DNA from: Mermis nigrescens
Taxonomy: Eukaryota > Nematoda > Enoplea > Mermithida > Mermithidae
NCBI GenBank assembly: GCA_036768485.1
Contig: JAVLUZ010000228.1
Span: 682,001-746,000 of the forward strand
Reading direction: 5' to 3'
DNA: 64,000 bases
The notes beneath the pieces were generated by a model, which worked only from the letters and a program-made list of their open reading frames with translations, made no database searches and was not told where the DNA came from. The position numbers and the translations under genes were made by a program. Positions 12,241 through 23,784 of this stretch are shown here, piece by piece (the stretch's first letter is position 1; each line of letters starts with the position of its first letter).

Positions 12241-12821
12241 TTACCTCCAACTTATAGGCTGTGGCCGTACGAAAACAAAAACCATGATTTCAGAGGAATG
12301 ATTTTGGTTTTCGTGCGGGTTGAGCTTATGCTGATGATAAGGAAAATCCAAACCAAAAAATTGACGCAGTTGAACAAGGCCCTTAGTAAGGAAATCGGTT
12401 GCGTACATAAAGTATGGGTGCCCGGTACTACAGTTATACAATTTTTCAGAACCAGTCCTATGTAGTAACCGTTCTATCTTGGGTGTTTTGATCAGCAGCC
12501 TGATCGATCACCCTCCTACGTTGACCAATATACCGGAACGCGTTATAAAAAAATTTTGTTCTAAGTGAACGATGCTAAGTCTCTAACCAGATGTGGATCC
12601 GTCTGCAAAACCTGGCGTAACCTGATCACGCGATCGAACTTCGTCTTGTTCAAAGTCAAAGCGGAATGCATTGTCTTTGCATGTCAACGACTTTTCTGAA
12701 ATCGGATGCAAGTTTCAATGTAAACGAGAGAAAACGGTGGTTGATTATTAAAATGTGCTTCTTAAATATATTATTTCTTGCTCAACCTGAACGAGTACGT
12801 ACAACGGAACCGTTGGAAATC
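12241..12821. other. Non-coding spacer with one inverted pair
   Basis: An imperfect inverted repeat lies at about 12261-12319, with arms like CGTACGAAAACAAAAACCAT and its complement. Nothing else could be assigned. Confidence 0.4.
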
Positions 12822-15313
12822 ATAGGTAGCGCGCGCTACCTATAATATACTTGGCCATCCTTTTTCCTTATATGTTTTTCACAGCGAGTGCGAAATTTGT
12901 GTCCCCCCTCAAAGCTATAACAGCACACATCTGGGAGGTGCGGTTTTTTTTAATCGATGGATAATTAAAAAATTCGATGCCCGTCTTTTTTTTGTTTACA
13001 CTCAATACCGAGTTAGCAATGCGTGTGTAAAGTGTAAACCGAAAAATCAAATAATTTGCGGAGGGCCAATTTTTTTAAAATGTTGCCCCCGAGCTGTAGA
13101 TTACGAATCCGACCTTAAAATTTCTTTACACTCAATGGTTGTTGCATAAAAATGTTGTATATAGTAGACGGTTTTTTACTGTTTTCATGTGCAGAAGCAT
13201 ATCTAACTCATTTTTACATTCTATGCAGTCTGATTGGTCTTAAAAGATAGACAGTTATCAAATCTAGGGAAGTGTTTTTAATTCTTTTTTCGAAAAAGTA
13301 ATATTTTCAAATTTAGAGGCGGTTTATTGTAAAGAGTCTGGGGCAGAAAAACGTTTTTTCCTGCCATATTTTCCACTTAGTAGACAGAACGTGGTAATTA
13401 TCTTTAAAATGTGCCTCGTCCTAAGCGCTGCACGACAAAATTTATTTTGTTTCTTTACAATCAATATTGCGTGATTAGTGCAAGTGTAAACTTTACACTG
13501 AAAAAATTTTTTTCCGTCCAGAGCATTCTGGATGATAAATTTTTTTAAAATGTTCTCCGTAAGGTCAGAATAACGAATCTGACCTTTAAAATTTTCTACA
13601 GCCAGTGTTTGTTGAGATATGAAGAAGTGAACTTTAAATTTTACCTACATCTATTTTCTAATGCCGATAGATAACTTCGTATTGCATATTGTTTGATCAG
13701 ATTTTTCTTATTGCAGAGATTTTTGACATCGTCTTTAATAAATAATTATTTTTATTATCATAAATGGACTATTCTTAAACTTTGGTAGAATGATGAATAT
13801 TTTCAATTATTAACTAAGTATAAAAATCCTTCAATATGTTGAGTTGGCGCAGTGGCTTACGCATCCGTTCTCGCATGCAGATTCAGAAAAAGGCTAATGG
13901 GTTCGAATCTTCTAGATGCGGACTTTTTCATTTTTTAATTCTTTTGGCAAAACCATGCACTTCTTTTGACTTATTCATCTATTTATGTTCTGCAGCTGAG
14001 ACTTTTTGTTTTTTTGAATATAGCCTTAGTTCTTGAATGGGAGTGTAAAGAGTGCGAAAATCTGGGGGTAAAAAGACACATTCTAGTCGAGTTTTCGACT
14101 TGTTTATGCCTGCCAACAACTCCAGTTATGAGATTTAAGAAATTTTTTCTGACAGAAATGTACTAGGATCAAGGGCTATCCTGTGCTTGCCAGCAAAATT
14201 TTCTACAATCAATACGCAATTAGTATCAGGGATTTAAACTTTACAATTTAGTGGATGAGTAAAAAAACAGATTTTGTCCGAGATTTCTCTGCCAACATTT
14301 TCGGTTATGAGTTTGGATGAATTGAATAAAATAGAAATAAGGTAACTTCTAAGGGCTACACATCGAAGCAAGCCGCGTTCAAAAAAACGTAATATTGTGT
14401 TATTTATGGGGGTGTAAAGTTCGAAATCTGAGGTGTAAAATGGGCGAAAAAACGGGTTTTTTTCGTATTTTGATTGGTAAATCATATCAAATATTTTGCG
14501 GAACATAAGTTTGGCACATACAAACGTACTACAATCAAATGGCTTCAAAATGGCCCTAACCGAATTTATTCTACACTCAATAGGGCGTTAGGTTCAGATT
14601 TTTAAAGTTTACAATGTGGTGAACAATGGAAAATACAGGTTTGTCCATTTTTTTGTTTGCCACTTTCTCTGTTCAGAAGTCGGGCGAGGTCGAATAGGAT
14701 AAAAATAAAGTGCTTTCTAAGGGGCACGCGTCACAGCGAATCGCATTTGTTTACATCAATATTTAACTTCTTCGGCAAATGTAAAGTCAAAAAAGGGGGA
14801 GTTTAACGTGTTTCTGCCTTGTTTTTTCTGCCAAATTCTGGGTTATGAGTCTGGACATAATCTAAAGTCTAAAAATTAATCAGAAACCAAATGTGATACG
14901 CCAGTTTGTTTGCACTCATCAGTGCTGTAAAGTGGTTTACATCTGATATTTATTTGTCCTCGGTCCATTGTGTTGACTTAATTTTTTCATAAATGTTTAT
15001 CGTAGTATCACAGCAATATCAGAATTACGAATCCGACTGAAATTTTCTTTACATTCTGTGGTTGTGTAAAGTTTACACGGCATATTAAATTTAGTCCTAG
15101 AGCCTTGCGGAAGTTTAATTTTTTTAAAGATGTTCTACGTAAAATCAGAATTGGGAATCTGACTGTTAGTTTTCTCTACACCTAGTAGTTATGTAAAGTT
15201 TGCACTATTCCATTTGTTATTAATATGTAGTTTATACTACAAATTTATTTTACTTCCAAATCTGAGCGTTAGTGTTCCTTACACTTGATATTTGCGTTGA
15301 AAAACTTTGATCT
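12822..15313. repeat. Long dispersed repeat, copy B
   Basis: This second full copy of the 2.3-2.5-kb unit starts CATAGGTAGCGCGC and ends near GAAAAACTTTGATC. It keeps the recurring GTGTAAA/TTTACAC pairs and the central tRNA-like unit. Open frames inside it are small and not shared as proteins with copy A, which argues against coding. Confidence 0.8.
13838..13923 (+). other. tRNA-like Pol III unit in repeat copy B
   Basis: TGGCGCAGTGG fits the A-box consensus fully, and GGTTCGAATCT fits the B box at ten of eleven positions. A TTTTT run follows within a few bases of the end. The spacing is that of a type II (long variable arm) tRNA, but the acceptor ends do not pair. It could be a Pol III promoter carried by the repeat. 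Confidence 0.5.
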
Positions 15314-15470
15314 GTTCAAATAATGTAAGGTTGTCTTGTTTAAAAAGGATAATGCTGATATTAAGAACAATATTGTTTTCCGCGTTCTTGTACTGCTGTC
15401 ATTATTGTGGTATGCTACTGTATGTGTTTACTGATTGATGTACTCAAATCATGCTAATTAAAATTAGGGT

Positions 15471-16228
15471 ACTAGCAAAGAAAAATGCTCCGATGGAACA
15501 AAAAAGATGAATATATATTGGAATATGGATTATTAAGGATTTAAAGGAGGGGACTAGGAAAAATCTACCTAAAGTCGCAAAATCTGCTAAAAATCACACT
15601 TTCTCCAAGCAACGGAAAAAATCGAAGTATATTCTGCGGCCTCTAAAAAAGTGTCTTTTTTAAATAATGTTCAAAGTTTCAGATAAGAATGTATAAACGA
15701 AATCTGTAATGTTTATTTTTTTAAATTGCTGGCAAGTAGCAACGCTGACTAGCTTCGTATCCTGATCGATAGAAAACTAAGTGGTATTGTATTTAAAGTT
15801 GTTTTATTTTGTTTTTGAGCATTAAAGCAAGCAAAGCAGGGGCCGATTGATTAGTGCACACAATTCTTAAGGGCATGCTATTGTACCTACATTTAGTCTG
15901 TTTCAAGTCAACTTAAGTGTTTCCTACTGTTTTAAACCATTCATTCAATTGGCTTAGAAAGACTGTTAGTTTACTCAACATCATTTCCCATAGCTACTGC
16001 GTAACTAATGTGCTGCTTTTTCAATCATTTTATGGTTAAATATTTATTTTAATCTGTTGGCCGCAGAATATACTTCGATTTTTTCCGTTGCTTAGAGAAA
16101 GTATGATTTTTAGCAGATTTTGTGACTTTAGGTTGATTTTTCCTAGTCCCTCCTTTTACATCATTAATAATCCACATTCCAAGTATATTCATCCTTTTTG
16201 TTCCATCGGAGCAATTATCTTTGCTAGT
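15471..16228. mobile_element. Element with terminal inverted repeats of about 170 bp
   Basis: The left arm starts ACTAGCAAAGAAAAATGCTC and runs to about 15643. The right arm, from about 16065, is its near-complete inverse and ends TTTGCTAGT. The phrases CCGATGGAACAAAAA, CGCAGAATATACTTCGATTT and CAAGCAACGGAAAA are shared between the arms. The 420-base core has no open frame. It is a non-autonomous foldback-type transposon; I could not settle its target duplication. Confidence 0.8.
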
Positions 16229-16632
16229 CTATTAATTATTGGGGCAACAAAGAATTATATGCGCACATCGAACTTACTCATCGAGCACTTATACGCGTGC
16301 TAAAAAGTCAGTTAATTATAATCCGTTTGTTTTTTAGTCTGATAAGTCAGTCGGTTAGGTACGTATGTATGTATGTACAAATGCAAATGCAATTTATTGT
16401 AGCCAGCATAAAACAATATACTGCACACAAAAGTTTAAACTGGTATACAACGGCACAATATAAAACGAAAGCGTCCAGTAATGAAAAACGCTGCACTACA
16501 AAGGGACGAGGGATTTTTAATCCACTAATGAGTGGACCTTTACTGGAAATGAGGTTTCGGACATGGCTTTTATAAATGATGCGGCGGTAGGTTTTGTTGC
16601 GACATTTTCGGGAAGCGAGTTCCACAAAGGAA
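16229..16632. other. Spacer before the LINE fragment
   Basis: It has short overlapping frames on both strands and no recognisable motif. It may include the 3' untranslated part of the LINE that follows on the minus strand. Confidence 0.3.
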
Positions 16633-17516
16633 TTATTCTATTGGTAAAAAATATTTGGCCAAGTCAGTTTTTACAAGTGGTTTTTGGAGTTTATGCCCCC
16701 TTGTTACAGAATGGTTCAATTTGAAAAAGCCATTAACATTTAAGCCAACAGATTGGTGGATTATTTTAAAGCAAAAAACAAGGTCGAAAATGGTGCGCCG
16801 ATATTCCAAGGATTCCAATTTGAATTCCTTAAGTCTGTTCAAATAAGTAACTTTAGGACCCAAAAGACGCCGCATTAAATACCTTTGTACAGTTTCTAAG
16901 GCATCTATATGCTTCAGTAGATGTGGATTCCATATTTGACTCTTGTATTCTAAAATGGGCCTAACGTAAATTCTAAAAGCGCGGATTATTAAGTCTCGAT
17001 TTTTAGATCTGAAGAAGTGTAAAATCATGTTAGTCCGTTGTAAGGCTTTTACTTTAATACAATGCACGTGAGTCATAAACTTACGAGACGATGAAAATAA
17101 AATGCCTAAATCGTTACATGTAGTTTTGTCGGGAATGTCTGTTGTTCCTAAGTGGTAACTGAAACACATGTTTTTATTTCCCAGATGTAACGTGTTGCAT
17201 TTTTCTACGGGCATTTTTAATTGCCACAACTCTGACCATAATGTAACTGATTAAGGTCATCTTGTAATTTAGTAGAGTCCGTAATGTTGTTTACGACTCG
17301 GAACATTATCATGTCGTCTGCGAAAAGCATTTTCTGTGATTGGTCGTCATGAAGAGCACCAAGAAGGTCATTAATATATACAAGGAAAAGTATTGGTCCC
17401 AAAATTGTTCCTTGCGGGACACCACTTATTACTGGTATTGACCTTGAAATCGTATTGTCTGCTTTAACGCATTGTTTACGGTTAGACAGAAAGGCCGAAA
17501 TCCACAGTATTTTCAT
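16633..17516 (-). pseudogene. LINE reverse transcriptase, C-terminal half (first copy)
   Basis: The upper frame (17516-17217) has the RT palm block SGVPQGTILGPILFLVYIND and the catalytic FADD in LLFADD-type context (MLFADDMIM). The lower frame (17229-16633) is the thumb and C-terminal region, with CNDLGILFSSSRKFMTHV and YVRPILEYKSQIWNP, both typical of Jockey/CR1-like LINEs. The two frames overlap at a frameshift near 17217-17229. The 5' side is cut by a 370-bp inserted element at 17543. No endonuclease is attached. It is a dead, truncated copy. Confidence 0.85.
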
Positions 17517-17542
17517 GCTCAGCCTATTCTACATATCTAATA

Positions 17543-17912
17543 GGGTCTCCGACGTTTTGGCGCCGCCGTTTTGGCGCCAACAACTTATAAATTCTAATTA
17601 AATCAAATTTGAAGCGATTTTAAAATAAATTGTATATTTAGAAAGCAGGTTCTCCAAGCTACAAAATAGCATATTGCTCTATCCGATTTGATGAGTATTC
17701 ATTTGTGTACGACTGAAAAACTGTAGAAAATCCAGTGTATTTTTAGATTCATTTAATTATCTTACTAAATTCAAAGATATTCTAAAAGTAATTTATACCA
17801 TCACGTAGAAAATTGAATGGGCTTTCAGAATCTGTATTATACTTTATTCATAAATGAAATGTAAATAATTAATAATATTACAAAGAGTGTGGCGCCAAAA
17901 CGTCCTATTCCG
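17543..17912. mobile_element. MULE-like foldback with 9-bp duplication
   Basis: The subterminal arms are GACGTTTTGGCGCC, at 17551 and in inverse at about 17892-17904. The flanking 9-bp copies of TATCTAATA (17534-17542 and 17913-17921) are perfect. Nine-base duplications are the hallmark of Mutator-like elements. It lies inside the LINE sequence and has no open frame of note. Confidence 0.7.
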
Positions 17913-18054
17913 TATCTAATATCTAGTTTAGTTCTAAGATATCTAGCGTTTTCTGTATTTTGGCATCATTTCGAAGTATTATAAACTATGGTTGTTTCGC
18001 GCTATGCTGCATTTGAAGTGCAAAGTATGTAACCTATAAGTGAATTTGTTTATT

Positions 18055-18310
18055 CAGGAATTCGCCCTCGACCAATGTCTCGGTTCTGATGATTAGATAT
18101 CATCGGAAGCTCTACTGCCAGTCATCAGCCAGCAAAATGCTCTCAAATCCTTGGAGGTGTGTTGCTCAAACACTGAACAAAGTCGACGATCGTATCTCGG
18201 AAGCACTGACCAAAACGTGGAAGTACAACCGTTTCGATTTTCTGGAGTTGGCAAAATGTCCCAATGTCTTTGCCAGTGCTATATACCGCATTGTCAACCG
18301 TTTCATGTGA
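18055..18310 (+). CDS. Exon-like open frame, unknown protein
   Basis: After a good acceptor (TTTGTTTATTCAG, ending about 18057), one frame stays open for some 83 codons to a TGA at 18308-18310. It encodes a balanced, protein-like stretch (for example SNPWRCVAQTLNKVDDRISE, then FLELAKCPNVFASAIYRIV). Its composition is unlike the repeat-derived frames around it. I do not recognise the family. It could be a terminal exon of a host gene or a captured fragment; no partner exon was found on either side. Confidence 0.35.
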
Positions 18311-18479
18311 CACGATGGCAGGAGGGCGACGATTTCTCTGTACAAAACCGGTTAGTTATGACTATTCCTTACTCGAATTTGTCTACAACTTTGTTGATCT
18401 CAGTATATTGCTCTATTGAATCATTTTGCATTCATGGTATTTGTGATTGCTGCTTTCTTATTTATGCACAACGGGTGAG

Positions 18480-18612
18480 GGATTGGGATGGGGGACCCCA
18501 CCAGCAAAGTTCTGTGGGTCCGATGGAGCCAAATCGCCAAAAACAACACCAAAAATTTAATTCTGGGGGTTCAGACCCCCACACCTGTGTTGGCCCCACC
18601 CATTATTGTTGT
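18480..18612 (-). repeat. 'Dxx-CCCCAGAATT' dispersed repeat
   Basis: The phrases GTCCGATGGAGCCAAAT and AATTTAATTCTGGGGGTTC belong to a family also seen near 23500, 41880-42040, 55590-55750, 62030-62200 and 63470-63575. Its reverse-complement hallmark is GACCCCAGAATTTGGCTGCTG. Confidence 0.6.
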
Positions 18613-18719
18613 CCCTCCATCCTCCAAAGACTGAGTCTCTCTAACTGTCCAAAATTGATATATCGTTTTCATCAATTTCTTTTACGAGCACTAGACGTTT
18701 TTAATAAAATTAGAAGACT

Positions 18720-21512
18720 CAAACAAACAAACAAACAAGCGAAGGATTTATTGCTATGTTCATGAAAACACGTGATAAAAATAATAACACAGCATATGAT
18801 AAAAAACGACAGCAATTGGGACACGCAGTCACAATGTGACAACTTACGCGTGCCCCTTTACAAAAAAAGATAAATCGAAAGTACTGAGTTGGCGCTTAAA
18901 AATTTCCAAGCTAGGTGAATTAACAAGATTGTTCGGAAGCGAATTTCACAGATTTACATATCTATGACTGAAATCATACTTGAGAATATCGGAACGAGCT
19001 ACTGGAACAACTAGCTTAAAATTATAAACAGAGCAAGTATAATTGTTGTTGAAAGCAAAAAATTCGTCACAAAGAATATGGGACTGTCCAGTAATTTGAA
19101 AATACAAGCACAACGCGAAATGAATACGGCATGCTTCAAGACCTTCTAAAGACAGTTTAATCAAACGATCGTTATAAGAAACACCGCTGTTAAAGCCAAA
19201 AATATTATGCGTAAAACTGCGCTGAGCTCTTTCGATGCGATCAATATCTCGAATACGTATGGACTCCAAACAATAGAGCAATATTCAAGCAGTGCACGAA
19301 CATAGATCTTGAATGCATGAGACAAAATTTCATGATTACGAGAAAATAACTTCTGTATCGGACTAGAGCGCTGAGAAGCTTTTTTAATGATGTTGTGATA
19401 AGCTGATTAAATTTCAAATTTTGAGACAGAAGAACACCTAAGTCACGGGCACAGTCCGGATCAGAAGGCAAAAGTTGATTTCCAATGATATATTGCTGTT
19501 TAGGACTTTTATAACCCATGTACAGAACTGAGCATTTATTGATAGATATCTGAAGCTGCCATTCACGCGACCACATATGAAGCTTATTAAGATCATTTTG
19601 AAGTATAGTGTTACAAGAAGACGAATTATACAATTTAATATCATTGGCAAATAAACGTACCAAACTATTGATATTATCACACAAATCATTTATATAAATC
19701 AGAAAAAGAGTTGGCCCTATCACACTCCCTTGTGGGACACCGCTTGATACATTTAGGCTATCTGAAAAAGAACTATTAACAACTACGCACTGAGATTGAG
19801 AACATAACAAAGATTTAAGCCAGTTAAATAGGAAACCATGTACGCCATACGCAGAAAGTTTATGAAGTAATTTTGTCAGAAGCTTTTTTGAAATCGATGA
19901 AAGTTACATCAATTGTAGACTTTTTATCGAGACATTTTGCCCATTTGTTTTTACACTTTAGCAATTGGGTTTCACATGATCTACCTTTTAAAAAAACCAA
20001 ATTGAAGGGGAGAAAGCAAATTATTTTTACTTAAGTACTCAAGAATCTTATTATTGACGATTTTTTCCATAATTTACAAGCAGAACAGCACAAAGAAATG
20101 GACGATAATTTTCAACACAACCAGAATCGCCTTTATTTTTAAAAAGAGGAATTACATTTGCTTGACGCCACAATTTTGGGACTGAACCTGATCGGAAAGA
20201 TGTTTCAAAGATAGAAGCAATAGGAGAGGAGAGCAAATAACCTAATTTTTTGATAAAATACGAGCACATGCCATAAGAGCCTAATGCAATACTTGGTTTA
20301 GATTCGCAAATAGCTCTGTAAACGGTGTCTAAATCACTCAATAGTCGATAAAGATGGAAATGTACGAGCATGAAAAACAGGAAGAGTTTTATCATCAAGA
20401 GTGAAAACAGATGCAAAATATGAGTTGAAATGATTAGCTTCTACATGATCGTTAACTAATTCAATACCATCACGTAGAGTCAAGGGAAATGCATTTTTTA
20501 TTTTTAAATGAGAATTGACAATTCTCCGTTAGCAAAATAGTTTTTGGTATCTCTTCTTATAGATTTGCAGAAACTAGAATAGATGATATGATTAGCATTA
20601 CTTCTTAACAATTTGATTTCTTCCATATTCTCAGTTTTTTAAATGTAATTTACAAATTTGTTTAGGAGGGGCTTTCTTAGAATTTTTTGTACTTTTTTAG
20701 GTATGAGATCAGAACTGATAGTTTGCAGAACAGAAACAAAAACATTATACATATCATCCGCCGAAGTACATTGATTAAATAAATCAGGCCAAGAAACAGC
20801 GGCTAAACGAATAGAGATGAATTTGTAATTTGCTTCCCGAAAATTAAGACAAAAGGGTGCGTTATTCAACTCTTTTGACCCATGAATTTCAAAAGTAATA
20901 GAATTATGATCACTATCAGAAAAAGGAGGTAAAACTTTCACGTTAGTGGCTAGATTAAGTGAAAAGAGCAAATCTAAAATATTATTATCGTGAGTTGGAC
21001 TACGAATTAGTTGATCCAAACCAGTTGTACAGAATGTATCATAAATTGAAGTATTAATAGGATCAGGGGAAAGTGTTGGGAACCCAATATATTTTAGGAA
21101 GATTAAAATCGGCGACAATTATTAAAGGATAAGGAACATTTGAAGCCCATTCAATTGAATGACAAAGATTCTCAGCATATCGTAGTTGGGAGGAGGATAT
21201 GCTAAAATAAATCTAGTTTTGATATCTTAATTGCATAAATCGAAGATTAAAATTTCACTAGCAGGAAAAATGACAGGAATTTTGATAATTTTTACACATA
21301 ATCTGTTACTGACCAAAGCAAAACACGTTCACTGCACGACAAAAAACTTGATAACTATCTGAACTGCAAAGTAGGCTATCTGGAATTTCAGGATAAAGCC
21401 AAGTATCACAACAAAGTATTATCTCGAATTCTTTGTTATTAAGTAAAAGTTTCAAATCACCTAGCTTATTTAGCAAACTTCTTGAATTAAGATACAGAAC
21501 TTTTAAATGCAA
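18720..21512 (-). pseudogene. LINE with endonuclease and reverse transcriptase (second copy)
   Basis: Going along the minus strand, 21512-21306 is the start of an apurinic-type endonuclease (VLYLNSRSLLNKLGDLK, DTWL). 21118-20639 is its C-terminal half, with SDHNSITFEI, the SDH motif. 20416-20051 is the RT fingers with VIPLFKNKGD and NYRPF. 19810-19241 is the RT palm, with SSGVPQGSVIGPTLFLIYIN. 19281-18946 is the C-terminal region. The catalytic box reads FAND, so the second aspartate-pair position is mutated. Frameshifts separate every piece. The 3' end runs into a (TTTG)n-like tail, seen as CAAACAAACAAACAA at about 18720. It is a Jockey/CR1-like LINE, now dead. Confidence 0.88.
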
Positions 21513-21534
21513 AACATTAAGAAGGGGTGCAACT

Positions 21535-22188
21535 ACCTAGATTTTTTGCAAAGCGTTAAGCTCGAAACATACTTCATGCGATTCGTGCCGCAAAGGGGGT
21601 TTGCGGTCACAGTATACCCAAAAATGTGACATCGCGGCGTGAAACTGGCGCAGTAGAATTCATCTGCCGCTTCGCGCCACCTGGGCATACTTCACGCGGC
21701 GCGGTCGCCGCATGGCAAGAAAAACAATGGCGCCAACTGGGTGACTCTTCGCCGCTTCACTCGATGTTGGCATACTCCATGTGAATTGCCGCAACGTATT
21801 TCATTATAGATTCAGAGCAGATTGATGCTGGCGCACCTCATTAGCATTTGCGAGGAAAGTCCAAACGTTTGGACTTCTGCGGCACAGCAAAAAAATTCGA
21901 AAAAATGCTAAAAATAGACATTATTTGCTTCTCGCCGCATGGTGAAGGATGCCATGAAAAGTGGCAAAAAAAATTGGACTTTAGCGAATTTGGTTGCAAC
22001 GCGGCGGCCGCTTGGAGTATGCCTTGGGCCGCTTGAAACATGCCTTGAAATGCGGTGCGGCAAACTTTGCGCCGCGCCGCGCGGCGCCAGGGAGTATGCC
22101 ATGGGTCAGCGCAGAATTTGGCGCGGCAACCACTGCGGCAAATTTGCGCCATTCGCCGCACCGCGTGAAGTATGTTTTGGCCTTTAGG
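21535..22188. mobile_element. GC-rich foldback element
   Basis: Both ends carry inverted forms of AAACATACTTCAYGCG (about 21560, and 22160-22178 in inverse). The interior repeats CGGCGCGGTCGCCGC-like units in both orientations. GC content is far above the surroundings, and small frames on both strands are dense with Arg, Ala and Gly, as expected from GCG repeats. It separates the LINE from the frame at 22192-22455. The exact ends and target duplication are uncertain. Confidence 0.5.
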
Positions 22189-22191
22189 CTT

Positions 22192-22455
22192 TTATGAATT
22201 GACAGACAGATTAGAACGTAACTGCTGGGAGTCCTGATGCTTTTTGATACAATCAGCTTGAAAATCGATGAAGAGACCAGACTCGTCATTAGAAATCCGT
22301 TCATGGAGCTCACCAACCAGCTCACGTTGATGTTGACGTCGGAGGTAGGATAAATCTGGGCGTGCTCTTAGGTGAGTGTAAGCATCGGGATTCCTATTTT
22401 TCAGCAAAGTGTTCACAAAGCGAATGAAAGACCGTTTTGATTGGCTGTTGGACAT
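22192..22455 (-). CDS. Orphan 87-codon frame, unknown
   Basis: The product is hydrophilic and protein-like: MSNSQSKRSFIRFVNTLLKN at the start, then RARPDLSYLRRQHQRELVGE and a C-terminal QQLRSNLSVNS. It is likely helical, with a basic N-terminal half, and has no membrane segment. It lies upstream of the second LINE on the same strand, so it could be the end of that element's ORF1, separated by the GC-rich foldback. A small host exon is the alternative. I do not recognise the family. Confidence 0.35.
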   Translation of the reverse strand: MSNSQSKRSFIRFVNTLLKNRNPDAYTHLRARPDLSYLRRQHQRELVGELHERISNDESGLFIDFQADCIKKHQDSQQLRSNLSVNS

Positions 22456-22734
22456 GCAAACTTTCAGAAAAAGGGGCTTATTAGAGTTGGATGGTGCATC
22501 ATGAAAGCAGCGTACAATTTCATTTGACTTCAGTTGCTTTTTTGTTTTTCACTAAACCTTTAACACGAGGAACGTTCAACTATATATACCTGCTAATTTT
22601 TTCCAACCTTTTAACTCCTTTAATCAGTCCTAAACACGGTCGTAAGCGTAATATTTTAAAACATGCATTGAGTGCTTCAATTATTTTGTGGTTAGCGCAC
22701 ATGCCATACGCATAACAACTTAAAAATTTGGTTG

Positions 22735-22915
22735 AGAATCTCCGGCCATTTTCAGCTGAGGGAGGGGGTAAATGATCTTGAATTTTTGACCAAAGGAGGC
22801 TCAAAACGCAAATTTTTCTCTAAAATCGGGAGGAGGTCAAAAAATTTACTGGTGGCAGGAGGACGTCCAACTTTGAATGGGTCCCCCAAAATTTCACTAT
22901 TACACATGACACATG
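22735..22915 (+). repeat. GTCCAACTTT...GGGTCCCC family copy
   Basis: It has a GGGAGGGGGTAAATGATCTTG start and an ACGTCCAACTTTGAATGGGT end, like the stretches near 57000-57150 and 59480-59645. The rest of 22456-23340 shows no gene. Confidence 0.55.
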
Positions 22916-23339
22916 CACATGGGCATAAAGGATATCCCTTCTACCAAGAGATTAAAAAGCATACCTCCTCTGGCCATTTTCGGACATGAATTCATTCAGT
23001 TTTTCGTTAACTCATACTTACTTGATGGTGCAAACTGCAAAGAAAGTCATTCCATCACCATGGTTGTCATTTTTTATTCGAACTTGACCACTTATATGTA
23101 TGAAAAGTGAAATATAGCAAATTGACTTTGTATCGATTTTGGATACAAATATCTACACAAAGAGTTAGCTTTAGTCGCTTGTTTTAACGCCATTTCCGAA
23201 TAATTAGCCGTTGATGAAACGCATATTCCCTCTAAATTTTGAAGAAATATCCAGAATGACTCAAATAGTTGTTAGCTATTTATGTATATATTTTAGACCT
23301 CATTCTGGAACAACACTCAATTACAATCGTTGGAGCAAA

Positions 23340-23660
23340 AAATTGAAAATTAATAACAAAATCACTCATTTACCCCCTCAGGAAACTGGCTTTACCCTGC
23401 CAGAACTTTTGACCGTGTGCATGTACACATTTGGATGCAATTTCGTCCTAAATTGGGGAAATAATGAACCCACCATCACACGTTGGCATGGGGATCTCGC
23501 TCAACCCCAGAATCTAATAGATTCCTCAAAAATCAATAGATTTCCAGAATTGAATTTTTTGTGGTACATATTCTGGGTAATTTGGACACATTGGACCCCC
23601 TCACAACTTTGTTGCCGCCCATGTATGTCCATCATCTCTAGACAAATTTCGTTTTTTATT
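23340..23660 (-). repeat. Mixed dispersed repeats
   Basis: AATAGATTTCCAGAATTGAATTTT and TTTGTTGCCGCCCATGTATG belong to the GACCCCAGAATT family. The 150-codon plus-strand frame across it is a by-product of repeat sequence. Confidence 0.45.
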
Positions 23661-23719
23661 TAATGAAACTCCGGCAAATAAAATTGCATATCACTCTAAA
23701 TTATTTATTTCCTTGCAGG

Positions 23720-23784
23720 CTTCAATGCAGCCAAATTTTTGGACCAGTCCAAGGGATCCAAATCAACAAGTCAATGATGACCAA
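23720..23784 (+). other. Possible terminal exon, unassigned
   Basis: A strong acceptor (TTATTTCCTTGCAG) is followed by a short open frame, GFNAAKFLDQSKGSKSTSQ-like, ending in TGA. It could be the last exon of a plus-strand gene, perhaps with the exon-like frame at 18055. It is short enough to be chance. Confidence 0.25.

Noticed and set aside
21841..22325. Ala/Arg-rich frames on both strands
   Set aside because: They are by-products of the GC-rich inverted units.
23211..23663. A 150-codon plus-strand frame
   Set aside because: It spans several dispersed repeats and has no recognisable domain.
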